A DNA stretch of 64,000 nucleotides from assembly GCF_009870125.1 (NCBI RefSeq), contig NC_046681.1, positions 7,887,001 to 7,951,000 of the forward strand. The letters run 5' to 3'. The stretch's first letter is position 1. Every line of letters begins with the position of its first letter. The notes below the pieces were generated by a model. That model was not told the DNA's origin, made no database searches, and saw nothing but the letters and a program-made list of their open reading frames with translations. Shown here piece by piece: positions 36,237 through 49,500 of the stretch. The translations under genes and the position numbers were made by a program. The DNA is from Drosophila pseudoobscura (lineage: Eukaryota; Arthropoda; Insecta; Diptera; Drosophilidae).

Positions 36237-37689
36237 ACTGTAGAGTAGGGTAGTTACACTAGTTTTACTGTCAACCAATAAACATAAACTTCTGCTCTCC
36301 AACGACCCGTAAATTTTTAACTAGCAGTTAATTCATTTCGGCCCATTGTAGAACACGCCAGCTGGGCCACAAGAGCATCCCCAACAATGTGCGGTCCGGT
36401 GGGGGGGTTCAGCTTTCCGGGGAGTCGCGGCTACGGGCAAATATCGTTTTATGCATAGTGCGCTCTTTGTTTGACCTGTCGGAGGATATTACCCATGCGA
36501 CATGTGTGCCGTGTGTGTCCAAAACGGAGGCGAAGCACAGCTCCTGGCAGGTTGTCCATTAACAAACAATTTCGCTGATGCATTTAAGCGAGCGAAACAG
36601 TTTGTAACGTTAGTCACCAGTCTCGGGGTTTGTTTCATTCCGTTTTTGTATTTTTTAATTTATTTGAAAGCGACCGAAAGCCGTGCCCTTACATGTACCG
36701 GACACGTACCCGTGCACGTACACGGACACGGACTCGGACTCGGACACGGAGTCATGTGTGCCATTACTCCGCCCTGAAAATTGTCGCCACGTTAATAGTG
36801 ACAAATGTGGCGGAATGGTAATGGACGGGACGGGACTGGACATGACCTTATCCTATTCCAGATCGCACTCCTCTTCATGTGAGAGCTTTCCATTTCATTT
36901 AAGGGTGTTATAAAAGCCTCCTTTCCGCCACTTTATGAGTTCTGCCTCCCTTTTACGTGCTAATTTCATCATCATTTCAGCTCTTTTTAAAAAAAAGTGA
37001 CTTTTATTCGGCTGAAAGGCCCATTTAAGTGGGCAAAATGTCATATTCCATTCATTCATCATCATACATCGCGGGGATAGTTTGTCATGTCTTTCTCTCC
37101 CGCTTTTCCTTTGGCTTTGGCTTTCCTTCAGTTTTCCACAGAAAGAACACGCAACAGTTTCCACTTTTCTGTTCGTAGCTTCCACCGGGGCGGGGGGCGG
37201 ATGGCGGGAGGGTCACCTGTCAAATGAGTGTCCTCCTCGCAGACGGTCCCCAGGATTATGACCCGACATTAACATTTCCCCCGAAATGGTTGACTCAACT
37301 TGACTTGATATATTTATATGTTCGTCGTCCTCGTACATTCGTGTCAACAGGTTATGGCCAACACTAGGGAATGGGGAACTAGTGCACCCGAAAATGTACT
37401 TTCTTAATAAAACTACTTTTTTATATTAATGTGTACGTCTTCTATTTGTTTTATACCATGTTTCCATAAGCATTCCGTTGTTTCATTGGAATCACGTGGG
37501 ACAATACAATATTTATACGTACAATAAACAATATAAAGTATAACATATGATTCAAGACTTTACATTTTTTTCCTTTGGGGAAGACCTTTGCAAAAAGTTG
37601 TAGGTGGGAAGTAGTTAAAATAAGTATCAAAATATCAGCTATTCTGACACGATAAAGCTTACTGTAAAAAGATAATAATTATACAAAAA

Positions 37690-39066
37690 GAATCCAAAAT
37701 AAATAAATAATATAATAATTACACAATAAAAATCAAAAATAATCATCATTTAATAAAAGTCAAAAATAATAATTATACTTTATATACATAATATAATTGT
37801 ATTGTATTGTATAATTATTATTTTTGATTTTTATTGAATAATTATTATTATAAATTTTATTCTTGATTTTTATTGGATATTTATAAATTTAATTTTTCAT
37901 TGAATAATTGTTATTATAATTGTTATTCTTGATTTTTATTGAATATTTGTTATTATAATTATTATTCTTGAATTTTATTAAATAATTGTTATTATAATTG
38001 TTATTCTTGATTTTTATTGAATAATTGTTATTATAATTATTATTCTTGATTTTTATTAAATAATTGTTATTATAATTGTTATTATAATTGTTATTATAAC
38101 TGTTATTATAATTGTTATTCTTGATTTTTATTGAATAATCGTTATTATAATTGTTATTCTTGATTTTTATTGAATAATTGTTATTATAATTGTTATTATA
38201 ATTGTTATTATAATTGTTATTATAATTGTTATTCTTGTTTTTTATTAAATAATTGTTATTATAATCGTTATTCTTGATTTTTATTGAATAATTGTTATTA
38301 TAATTGTTATTATAACTGTTATTATAATCGTTATTCTTGATTTTTATTAAATAATTGTTATTATAATCGTTATTCTTGATTTTTATTGAATAATTGTTAT
38401 TATAATCGTTATTATAATTGTTATTATAACTGTTATTATAATTGTTATTCTTGATTTTTATTGAATAATTGTTATTATAATTGTTATTATAATTGTTATT
38501 ATAATTGTTATTCTTGTTTTTTATTAAATAATTGTTATTATAATCGTTATTCTTGATTTTTATTGAATAATTGTTATTATAATTGTTATTATAATTGTTA
38601 TTATAACTGTTATTATAATTGTTATTCTTGATTTTTATTGAATAATTGTTATTATAATCGTTATTCTTGATTTTTATTGAATAATTGTTATTATAATCGT
38701 TATTCTTGATTTTTATTGAATAACTGTTATTATAATTGTTATTCTTGATTTTTATTGAATAATTGTTATTATAATCGTTATTCTTGATTTTTATTGAATA
38801 ATTGTTATTATAATCGTTATTCTTGATTTTTATTGAATAATTGTTATTATAATTGTTATTCTTGATTTTTATTGAATAATTGTTATTATAATCGTTATTC
38901 TTGATTTTTATTGAATAATTGTTATTATAATCGTTATTCTTGATTTTTATTGAATAATTGTTATTATAATCGTTATTCTTGATTTTTATTGAATAATTGT
39001 TATTATAATCGTTATTCTTGATTTTTATTGAATAATTGTTATTATAATTGTTATTCTTGATTTTTG
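37690..39066. repeat. Palindrome-headed AT-rich minisatellite, 39-bp unit
   Basis: From about 37,800 a 39-base unit (TTATTCTTGATTTTTATTG plus AATAATTGTTATTATAATCG) repeats with nested 12-base TTATTATAATTG units to about 39,066. At the left edge 37760-37778 is a perfect 19-bp inverted copy of 37809-37827 around a 30-base spacer, and unit-like sequence continues leftwards in inverted orientation to about 37,690. No coding potential. Confidence 0.9.
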
Positions 39067-39089
39067 GATTATTATAATTATATATATAA

Positions 39090-39300
39090 TATATATATAT
39101 AATTATTTATTGGATAATTACTATTTTTATTTTTATTGAATAATTATTATTCTAAATTTTTATTGAATAATTTATTTATTATTTTTGGGTCAAAACATTT
39201 ATTATATATGTAATTTAGTTTTTTTGATTTGATAAAAAAAAAAAACGAGGGGGAACGTTGTGAGTTGTGTGTGTGAGATTAAGACTCTCTTCCAGAAATA
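39090..39300 (+). mobile_element. Left end of an INE-1-like element (fragment)
   Basis: Poly-A followed by AAAACGAGGGGGAACGTTGT at 39,242 matches the left end of the larger copy at 25,219. Similarity stops soon after. It adjoins the AT minisatellite, with TATA repeats (39,078-39,105) between. Confidence 0.55.
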
Positions 39301-42300
39301 TCGGTTGGAACACTGAAGGCTCTTCTTTCACTCTGCTTTAAAGTATCCGAACAATCGTATATAACATTTCAACAACCATGGACCCCAACCCCAATACAGG
39401 CAACCGAAAGGATAAATAGATGTACATATACCGATCCATAGTGCCGATTAAATCCGTTCCAAGGAAACATACTGTTAAACATACTCGCATGAAGCTAAAG
39501 AAACCCTAAAATGTAGCCAAATTTAACATTCTATGTGCTCCACTACGAAAATAGTATGGACCACATCTGTCTGGATATTGTAGGATATCGTGTAGATTTT
39601 ATAGTCTACAGAAAGTATATTTTATATATACTACTATTCTTAATTTTCAAGAGAATTATTGTGTTATTGTTTTGGTAAATAAAGTTTTCAAATGTTTGCC
39701 CTCTCCGCTTATTTGAGAATCTGTTTGCCAAATACTCGTATGCAAATGTCTGGCAGGCACCGAACCGTGACAGAGGCAGTACAAACGAGGCAATACACAG
39801 TTTTCGAGTCATATAGTTCAAGATCAAAGCAGATGAGCCTCCCCCCCACACGATATACGATATATGTATGAGTTTTTACGATAGCAACTAATCAATTGGA
39901 AGAGAACACAATCGAAAGCCCAGAATCAGTCATATTCTCACGACCCCGCCCCCGCCGAAACAATGCAAATAATATGGCATTCACGCATGAGAAGTCAGAG
40001 AAGTCGTCTATAAGCAACGTCTGTACGAACCACTTAGAATGAGCCTTTAGGCTTTACATATGTATATTGTGGAATATATGTATATTTCGTTGCAAATATT
40101 TCTCTTTCATACTTTGATTGCCCACACAGACAGACACACAGCCACACCGCCACGGTGCGACGATAAGCAGTGTGGGGAAAATTGTGGCAAATTTAATTAT
40201 AACGATAAAACTGAAATTTAATTAAATCATTCAAAAGGTGGGACAGCACCAATCCTAAAATACAACAAATGAAAACATTCGCACATAAATAAAATTATAA
40301 AATATTTCTGTAGTTAGACGCTCAAGAGGCTAAAAATCATATAAATTGAGGCAAAAACTAGTTCTGTGGTTCCCGAGACCGGCAAATGACTAACTAGAAA
40401 ACCAGCCTCGGACTCAGAGACTGTAACATTGTTTTTTTTTATTGTTCCTATACATAGCTACATATATATACATATGTATATATCTATGTGTAGGAATACC
40501 AATACTTTTCCATGTGCGATGACGCAACAACGCACAAATTTTTGAGGAATTCGTTTGTTCTATACCATTTTTGTTTCGTTTCTCGTTTGCCCCTGGCGGA
40601 AAAGGCTCCGGCAAGGCAAAGGCTGAACAGGTAGGCCAAACTACTAGCAACATGAAACAATGCCATCTGCTGCTCTCCGGCTATCACTATCTTAGCCTTT
40701 CAAAGTGCATTCCATCCCCGCTTCACCAGCAGGTGTGGGCTCGGGGCAGCCGGATGCTCGGAGACGAGACAAGAAATAGCCACAGTCACAATCTAGACAT
40801 GTCTTTTATGTGGCGGAGGAGGGACCAGTTCTGTTGAGAATTACTTGAATTACTCGTCTTGTTGTTGAACTCAATTTAAAGAATGATTCTTGAGCTAAAT
40901 TTGCATTACAAAATTTAACTATTATCCGTAGTCTCTTATATATTTTTTGTCAGTATCGGGTTGGGGTTCAGGGAAATTCTTGAACTGAACAGAACTAGTT
41001 CCAGAGGACAATCCTAATGCCACTATTTCGCTTCGCTTCACTGAACAGACAACACACATTTTTCAGCTACCACCTCGCATGGAAATTCACTTTTTCCATA
41101 TGGCATTCCAATATTGTATTTTACATGGATTCGATCTTTCATTCTTCCTTTTTTGGGTTCGCCCAATACGTTAACAGAAAGAGACAAAAGAAGGCTATGG
41201 TGAGCACAAAAGAAAAATTTCAGTGGCATCGTCGGGCGACAAACAAAACAAGCTGAAAAATAACTGCAGCTGTTGCAGTTTTATAAATGCGGTTGCCGCA
41301 TGGGCATGGGCATCGGCAGGAGGGGGGGGCACGGGTCAACCTCTATAGCCCAGCCATCCAACGCCTAACTATTCTATCTAGGAATATATACATACTCACC
41401 CATATGTTTACTGTGCGGGTGCTGGGAGGAGTGGGGAGTGTTGTCGCTTGGGTTGGCGAGTGGCTCTCCTTCACAAGTGAAATTTTCTCGTGCCAAATTT
41501 GTGGGGAACTACGTGGAGCGGGGCCGCTTGGGGAGGTAAACGACTTTTAAGCACTGACAGTGAAAAAGTTTTGGAGGAACTTTTTCGAGGTTGCACAAGA
41601 CACAACATAAACTAATTGCAACAACGTTTCTGCTCTGTTCGTTTTATAGCCAACAAAAATAATCAGAAAAGATACTCTGATAAATGAAAATGGGAAGTAA
41701 GGACAGTTGGAAATGGTAGCTTAAATGGCTTTTCCACTCATTCTGTCCAATTAATCGATCTGAAAACAGTTGGCTATGGGCTAGGTGCTGTTATGATGCC
41801 TGATGTCCTGTGAGGATTCCGTATCAATTGTGTGTCGTAATTGAATGCTTGTTTGAAGGAAATCACCCAAACATCTCTCTTGTAAGACCAGAATGCTGGG
41901 GTGTACCAAACAACCCATATATTTCTATTCATCCCAGATGTATGATGAGAATAATTCCCACCTTAAAGGTTATAGAACTAATTTGAACCTGTGGAAATTC
42001 TTTGAACAGAAATTCCTTTATTCTTAAAATGCCCATTAAAATGCTTCACAATCAAAAATCAACTCAAAGGCGAATATCCGCAAATCCAAACAAAAATTCT
42101 TTAAACAATTGTATAAAATGGAAAAGAAAATACGACCAGAGTGCCGAAATCAAAGTTCAAATACTTTGATCGGATCAAAAATCAATTTCAATAAAATCAA
42201 ATAAAGCCATCGAACAGATTCGATCCGACCTACATTCAGGTTGTACTCTTAAAAATATGCATGAAGTCATCTCTGACATATCAAAGATTGTGTTTCATTA

Positions 42301-44460
42301 GAAAAACAAAAGCAGCAAATACATATGTAAAAATTAAATACCGCAATCGTGAGAGTGAGAGTCGAGACAGACGACCACCGAATAAAATGCCACTGAAAAA
42401 ACGAGGCAGATTCAGTAAATGAGAGAATCCAAAGTGACGATTATATAATTCGAATTAAGTACTAACTATCCACGAAATCGACCGGACGAAAATATCATAC
42501 TTCATAATCATTAAAAGGGATGATAAATCAAACGCCTAATGAAATCTGGCTATAACTCACTCACTCCTCCCCATGCCGTCACTCCACTGTGGTATGGTCG
42601 TTAGGAGCCTTCCATTGATTCTTAACTCCAAGAGATGTTTGACTGTAGCTAAAAACCATCATATAGGATGTGTCCCTATCCCGTGTACTGACTCAGTGCC
42701 CAAGTTTCCCATTTTCAACCGCCTCCTCCGTATTAATATCAAGTATGTAAATATTTAACAATAGAAAAGAATTTCATTACTCAGGCAACAGACAACAACA
42801 GACCCGTGAGTCCGTGACCATATGTTGGGAGAGTGAAAGTGCAGTTTGTGTTGATAAGAGCGGTTTTCTTGTTCTCTTGTATCTCGCACTGTTTTATTTT
42901 CTCCCACGTGAAAGTCGGCAGCTATGAAAATATATGACATTGAAGGGCGAGGAGCTGCTACTGGGTCAGCTTCACATTCTGTTCGAACTAGTCCTTATCA
43001 AAGAACAAATAAAAACAATGAATGACTGATTGATGCACCGCGGAAAGGCGTAGGGCTTCCTTATTACGCTGCAAGGCAAATAAATGAAAGTCATTTACGC
43101 TGATTTGTGTTGTTGCTTTGTTTTATTTCTGTGCTAATTCCCAAAACCAATTGATACGGACGAACCAAGGGGGAGCAGGAGGCGTGCTCGGATTGATCTC
43201 AATGCGTTAATGAATGTATAAATAGCTCAACAGCTAAATACACTGCAAGCGAGATAGAAGATGAGGACAGACAGACAAGAGGGTGTGCGAGAGTGCGAGT
43301 GTTTGTGTGTGTAAGTTAAACCAAAGCAAACAAAAATGCGACAGTCAGAGAGAAAGAGAGCGAGAGAGAGGAACCCGAACATGAGAAATTTGAATAGCAT
43401 ACGAGCTCGACCGACTGAATGATACCCATTGCTCGGGATTTGTTTTGAGTCGAGTATTATAGTAGACAAAATTCTATGCCGTAATGACTGGACTACTGGA
43501 CTATTCCTTGCCAAAGGAGGTTAATGCAATCAGACTGAATAACAATCAAATAGTACATGGCAAAATGGCCCTGGTTTATCAAACAACTCCTTTCGCACGT
43601 CCAGATTGGCACACTACCGGTGCACTCCGCTAAATGCTGGGTACCACAAATGTTGTCTCGTGTTGTTATTGCTGTTTGCTCTTCACACCCCTCCCACAAC
43701 GAAGGCCAGTCAGCGAAGAGTGGTAGCTCGAAATCTGTTAAGCCAACTACAATTTACTAAAACTTTAGAAACTGTTAAAAATACAGAATCCAACCATGTA
43801 GAGCACGGTACCCTTCCCAGCAGTTGCTAGGGCACGCGGAAAGGCAACAAAGCAAAGAAATATACTTGTTTGTTGCTCTGTTTATCATACCCTTATGCTA
43901 GTTTTTTATTTTACGATAATCATACCCGTTCCACATTTGCATAAGCTCTGCCCGCTGCCGCTGCCGGAGACCGACCACAACAAACACTCCGACGGGTTTC
44001 CGGTTTTCCAAAAAAACATGAACAACAAAACACACAGGAGAATCTGTTTTAACTTTCAGAACTCTCTTTTAATCACTGTTTCCCCTGCCTGGCGGGTCAC
44101 TCTTCTATTTGATTATTTACCACTTCTTTGCGTAATTATTGTTTCGATGTGGCTTCGATTTTTACACACGGACGCCGCGTAAACAACACACCGCGCGCAC
44201 GGGTTCCAACTTGATTCACATGGATTTCTCTACGAGGCATTTGCTCGGGAGACCTTCCGGTAAACAATTGTATTTCCGATATTTCCTTCTTGTTAGGCCT
44301 ATTTTACCGGCTTTTGGCCATATTTTTGTTTTTAAGGCTCCCGAAACCACCAATATATAATTTATTTTTATACAATTTTTAGTTTGGTTTTAACGTAAAC
44401 TTCTAGCGAATGTTGTTGTTTTCCAAAGACCCGCGCGCCGCACCAACCGCTCGATTCAAT
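39301..44460. other. Gene-poor stretch, no coding sequence recognised
   Basis: Five kilobases with no supportable ORF on either strand. GA-rich tracts at 43,350-43,375 could bind GAGA factor. The right end borders the promoter signature at 44.47 kb and may include a noncoding first exon of Piezo, whose limits I cannot place. Confidence 0.4.
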
Positions 44461-44465
44461 GTATG

Positions 44466-44575
44466 CAGTGTGACCGCGGATTTATCGTTGTAATATACCA
44501 TCCCACGCTCAGAAATATACCACAATATGCCGTCTCATTTTAAAAAATACCGTAAATATACTGACGAATTCAAGA
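44466..44575 (-). promoter_or_regulatory. Motif 6 / motif 1 core-promoter module, pointing left
   Basis: Read on the minus strand: an exact motif-6 match (GTCAGTATATTT, 44554-44565), three looser motif-6-like GGTATATT or GGTATTTT sites, then an exact motif 1 (CGGTCACACTG, 44466-44476). The order and spacing match the modules before Rpn11 and His3.3A. Transcription should start just left of 44,466. The nearest left-facing gene is Piezo, 15 kb away. Confidence 0.7.
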
Positions 44576-44583
44576 TCTATTTT

Positions 44584-45215
44584 ACATATTCCTCGATTTT
44601 AATATTCCGTGTAATATTACTAGCTATATAAATAGTTTAGCCATGCCCATATAATTTTATCCGATTACTGAATCAATTTCCTACTTGACTGGTTTACTTT
44701 TAGCACTTGCTTTTAGTGCATTTTGCGTAAGAAGAGGTTTTAGCGAAAATGGTCAACAAGGTGTTGCAAGGTGTGTAAGATAGACAAGGTGGCAATAAAA
44801 TCAATAAAATATACCAATGTAAAAACTTACTTAGCCCACTTAAGCCCCCTCTATTAAAACAGTGCAACGACTTAGGTAAATGGCAGAATATATTACTGAT
44901 TGTATATTCTTCTTGTAGATCCATTCAATGCTTTCCTCTGCTCTTAAAACCCTGATATCTTTCACCTGAAATGCTCTAAATTGCGCTGATCTAATTTTCA
45001 TAGTTCTTGGTAGAATATTAAAATACCCCTGGTTAACAATGGGTTAATCGTTCCCTGTCACAGATGGGAAACCATATCCCTCGAGTTTGATATTCGGTCT
45101 AATTTTACTAGCTAACTAGAACCCTCAGCACTGAATACATCATTTTATCCGATTCTCGAATCAATATTCCTACAAGATTGTCTAATTTTAACGACCCCAT
45201 TTTACTGGTTTGTTT
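44584..45215. repeat. Diverged direct duplication (two ~120-bp copies)
   Basis: 44,590-44,700 and 45,080-45,215 share, in order, CCTCGA, a GATATTC/AATATTC run, TTACTAGCTA, ATTTTATCCGATT, GAATCAAT, TCCTAC and ACTGGTTT. The copies are about 490 bases apart in the same orientation, with AT-rich unrelated sequence between. Confidence 0.6.
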
Positions 45216-45805
45216 ATAAAATAAGGTTGAAACAAAAAAGTATTTTTGTACATGGTAACTACACTGTAACTACATATTCGGTACATCTAAACCATATATT
45301 TGGGTAAAAACGTAAGTGTGATCTAATGCGACGTAAGTGTATTTGGAATGTCACGTTATTGTTGCTATTCAACAGGTTTATGCTATGAGTATGGACATTT
45401 TTATACCCTATTTCATTTAATTAATATTAAAATGTTGTCTTCCGTGCTGATTTCAAACGTAATTAATATTGACCTTTTTTAGATTAAATTTAAAAAGCTT
45501 AAAAACAGAGACTGACTAGTTAGGCTTAATTTAATTGACATATGTACATTTTTGGAGCCAAAAATCTATTAGAAAAAGTGTGTCTGACGTTGGGATTTTT
45601 ATGCTTTCTATGCTTTCAGTATTTGGAAACTGTTCTCCCCCATTATCATTGATAATGTAAGTCAAGTCTGGACGATGATAAGAGATGAGATGAGAGAGAG
45701 AGAGAAAGCATGCGGCCTTCATCAGCTCCCATACCAATTATATTATATATTTTATAAGGGTTACATAAGTCAAAAGCTTACATATGTATGTATACATGTA
45801 CATAT

Positions 45806-45865
45806 ATACTGAATGAGTACCGGGTATAAAAGACAACACGTTCCCGCTCGTTTTATTTATTAATT
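45806..45865 (-). mobile_element. INE-1-like terminal fragment
   Basis: GAGTACCGGGTATAAAAGAC followed by a GTTCCCGCTCGTTTT run is the inverted form of the AAAACGAG..GGAACG and TATACCC end of the other copies, without the hairpin. Nothing else of the element is recognisable. Confidence 0.5.
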
Positions 45866-46534
45866 AAAAAACAAAAATTCGTGGTTTACACCATAAACAT
45901 ACGAAACAACGGAATATATTCTTTCTTGTTTACTTTCGATGGTATTAGTTTTTATAAGCCATTTTACCCACACTTCATCGGCAAAGGACCGGCAGCATAG
46001 GACAAGCAGCATGCAATATGCCATCTGGAATGATATGAAATCTAACGGAATTTTTAAACCATTTTTAAACGCATGGAATAATTAAAATTTTAAACTATTG
46101 CATTTATTTGCCATTAAAATTCCGCTGAAACACGACGAAAGCTATTGTACGACTATGTGGTGTTGATAAGTACTTACTCTCATTTGATTAACTACAGCTA
46201 CAAAAAGTACCTAGATTTTGTAAAATTATATTTTCTACATCATTTCTGTTATCTCTTTTAATAAAGGACGTTTAGGTATGCCTGAAGCCTTATATAGAAA
46301 ATTATATAAATAGAACTAACTTATAAGACAAATTTGACATCGTTGCCGAAAAGAATATATTGTTGTACCCCTTAATTTAACAAAATTATTTAGTTAAATA
46401 AATAAAATTGCAAATAAATTCGTTAAACAATAAAAAACAAAACAATGAAATTTAGCCGGGGACTAAAAATTTAAACATAGTTTTAGAGACTTTCTCGTGC
46501 CAGTTATCTCTACCATAATTATAATAATAAGTGC

Positions 46535-49500
46535 TTAGGCAAGTCGTGCCAGACCGATTTTCTGTTTCTCCTCGTCGGTGAACTCGAGTATGCTCTCGAT
46601 GGCCTGCAGGTGGCCCTGAGAGTTCTCCTTGTCCGTGAGGAAGTAGAATACGGCGCTCTTCAGGAACTGCAGCGTGACCTCCGGGTCCACATGGGTGCGA
46701 TTCTTCTGAGCATCCAGCAAGCGCCGATAAATGGTCTGTGTAAATTTCATTTCGTTTTTCATGTTTCGGATAAATTTGGTTAGTCAGAAAGAGAGAGTGC
46801 AAGAAGAAGATGAAATAAGTTGGTTGTTGATAAGATTATTTGCAAGGTAAGGTATGAAGAAATGTATTTACAATTAATTGGTTTATTTCGATATTGATGG
46901 TGCTATGCCATATGAACATTTAGGTTATGTTATGTATGTAACACTGAACATATAGTTGAGGGGGTAATGTTTCTTTTGGGCAAAAGTTGAAAGGGAATTA
47001 TAGTTTCTTTTACTGGTTATACGAGATTACTGGAGAGAAAACGTTGGATGGACCACATGCTAAATGGAGCTAATTTAGAGAATTTCTTTATTTGTGTGTG
47101 TGTTCGTTCTGTTATAGAAAGTCATCTAGCCTTGTGTGTCATGATGTATTAATGATGTTGAACATACCTCTAGTCGATACCTCTACGAGTATAGAACAGA
47201 TTTGTTTGGTTTGGTTTTGGAATGAACAAAATGTACTTACAAAACAAATCATTTTAGGAAATTATCAAAATGTTCCCGCGGAAACAGATTTGAAGTTACG
47301 AACCCAAAAACCTTACCCTTGCCCAGAAATGACAGCGCAAATGTTGACAAATGAATGTGGGTTAGTTTCGAGACGTTTTGGATGGAAGGGGTTCGTGGAT
47401 GATAAAACCCAATGTTCGATATAGCCAATGTGATTGATTAAATTATAAGTTGCAGCTAAGAATACCGTTTTTAAGCGCGGTATTCGAAGAGTCTTGGGAC
47501 ATATTATTTTTATGGTCGATGTGGATGTGTGTAATTTTAATGGAATTTTGCAAAACAAAAAAAAAACAGTTAGGTAGATTGTACAGGAATTTTAGGAAGG
47601 GGGGAAATTGTTTTTTTGTTATTACAAACCTTACGCGCGCCAAGAACCCACAAAGAAATCGCCTCCTTTGCCGTAAGGAGAGCATGATTACTGCCGCACT
47701 CCCTCATTCTACACTCTGATGCCTACAAAAATAGTTTGGTTTTTGGTTTTGTTTATGGTTATACGACAAAATATTTAGAATTTTAATGTTTTTTTTGTAA
47801 GGATAAAAACAAAGTTGATAATTTAATAAAGGATAACTACGAAGGTATACATTTGTAGGACCGGCAAGAAGGTATGCAATAATTGGAACGATTAGGACTT
47901 AAAATTTAACAAAAAAAGAAACGGTTAACTGTACTTTTACTGCCATGCAAATTATGTTCTCCACTCCGATCTACGTGAACTGTACTTATTCTACGGTAAT
48001 TGAACTCGCAACGGAATTGAAATGAAACAAAAGAAACGAATTGAAAATAAACGTTGCGTTTAATGTAATGTGTTTAAATGTGTTGTGGATAAAAGTTATT
48101 TAATTATGCAAATGGTACTTAATGGCTAAAAACGAAATCAATCGAAAGTGTTGCTTATGTTGATTATTGCTTAATTGATTGGCGGACATTTCAATTAGTT
48201 GCAGCTTTTACAGCCAGGCAAAGCGCCAAATTGAAGTGCCACGCCCCAACCCAATACGCACACAGACATACAGATGTGGAGAAGTGAAGCGAATGCTGTT
48301 TTGATGTGTTGTGGTGTTGTGGCGGCTCACGATGCAACAAAATGCAACACACAAAACAAAACCGAAAATAGGATGAGGAAAATATTGAAGAATCTTACGC
48401 GTATGTTCTCCAATTCGTCCTGGGTGCTCTGGAGCTGGTGCAGCAGTTCGTTGATCGACACCTTGCTCTCCGGTTTCCTCTGGGCCAGTTCGAGTGCCTG
48501 AAACGCAACGGGTGGAATGAAACACTATTTCACGGAGATTTAACAAGCACAACTGTACCTGATCGGCGCGAGATATGCGCTCTGCTTCCTGTCCCTGCTG
48601 GTACATGTGCAGGTACATCTTGTTCTGCTTGTCTTCGTGCTCTACCAGCTTCCGCTGCAGATCCTCTAGCTGCTTTTCGAGCTCCCGGATGCGCTGTTTC
48701 GCCTGCTCGTAGTCGGGCACCATATCCGAGTATCGTGTGTTGCATTCGGCCAGCTTCTGTAGCAGTGCCTCCACCTTGTCGTTGTGGCTGCGCTTCAGGT
48801 CGCTGGTGGCTCCGTCCTGGCTGCGTATCAGTTCCTCGATCCGGTGCTCGTACATGCGAATCAACTCTTGCCGCTGCATCTCGTAGTTCTCGACACTACT
48901 GGTCGCATCTTCGCCCCCACAGGCTGCCTCCGGCTCCGCATCGGGCGTGGCAGTGCCACAGACCTCACTCTGGGTCTGCGAGTCCTTGGAGTGAACTGAG
49001 GACATGGTGAGGTCCTCGAAGTGGCCCGAGTCCGCGTACGAGCTTTGCATCTCAGCGGACATCTGCATAGCCGAGAGTTGCTGCTGCTGTTGGCGCACCA
49101 GATGCTTGTCGTTGCCCTCGTCCACCATATCCACAATGGGCGACACGTCCTGGGAGGTCTTAAGCTCCGCTTCGCGCACAGTCACCGCATCGGAAGAAGC
49201 GGAACGTTCTTCGGGGGAACTCAGAGACGCCTTGAACAGACGCAGCTCGACCACTTCCCGTGTCAGACGTAAGATCTCAGTGTCCTTCTGCTCAAGATCC
49301 TGGCGCGCTATGCACAGAAGCTCCTTGAGGCGACGTACTTGCCGCTGCGCCCGCTGCGTGGGCGTCAGATAGTCGGGACCCACCTGCCCCGCGTAGTTGG
49401 AGCAGTGCACCACATACTTCATCTTGCGACCGCTAAAAGTAGTCCCATTCCTGAAAAGAGTCGGTGAGATTAAGAGACCATTAGGATAATTAAGAGAATA

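Larger units (their letters stand above)
29295..37680. other. Gene-poor stretch, probable Piezo 5' intron
   Basis: No ORF in these 8.4 kb shows family motifs, splice-consistent partners or sustained coding bias. It contains GA-rich runs (30,765-30,800), a CGGACACGGACTCGG-type hexamer run (36,690-36,755) and an INE-1-like copy (35,894-36,235). If the promoter signature at 44.47 kb is Piezo's, this is intron of the 5' UTR. Confidence 0.4.

Noticed and set aside
47635-47722. 88-base internal qtc exon using the acceptor at 47,725
   Set aside because: Length is not a multiple of three and it would shift the GRIP exon out of frame; the alternative-start reading fits better.
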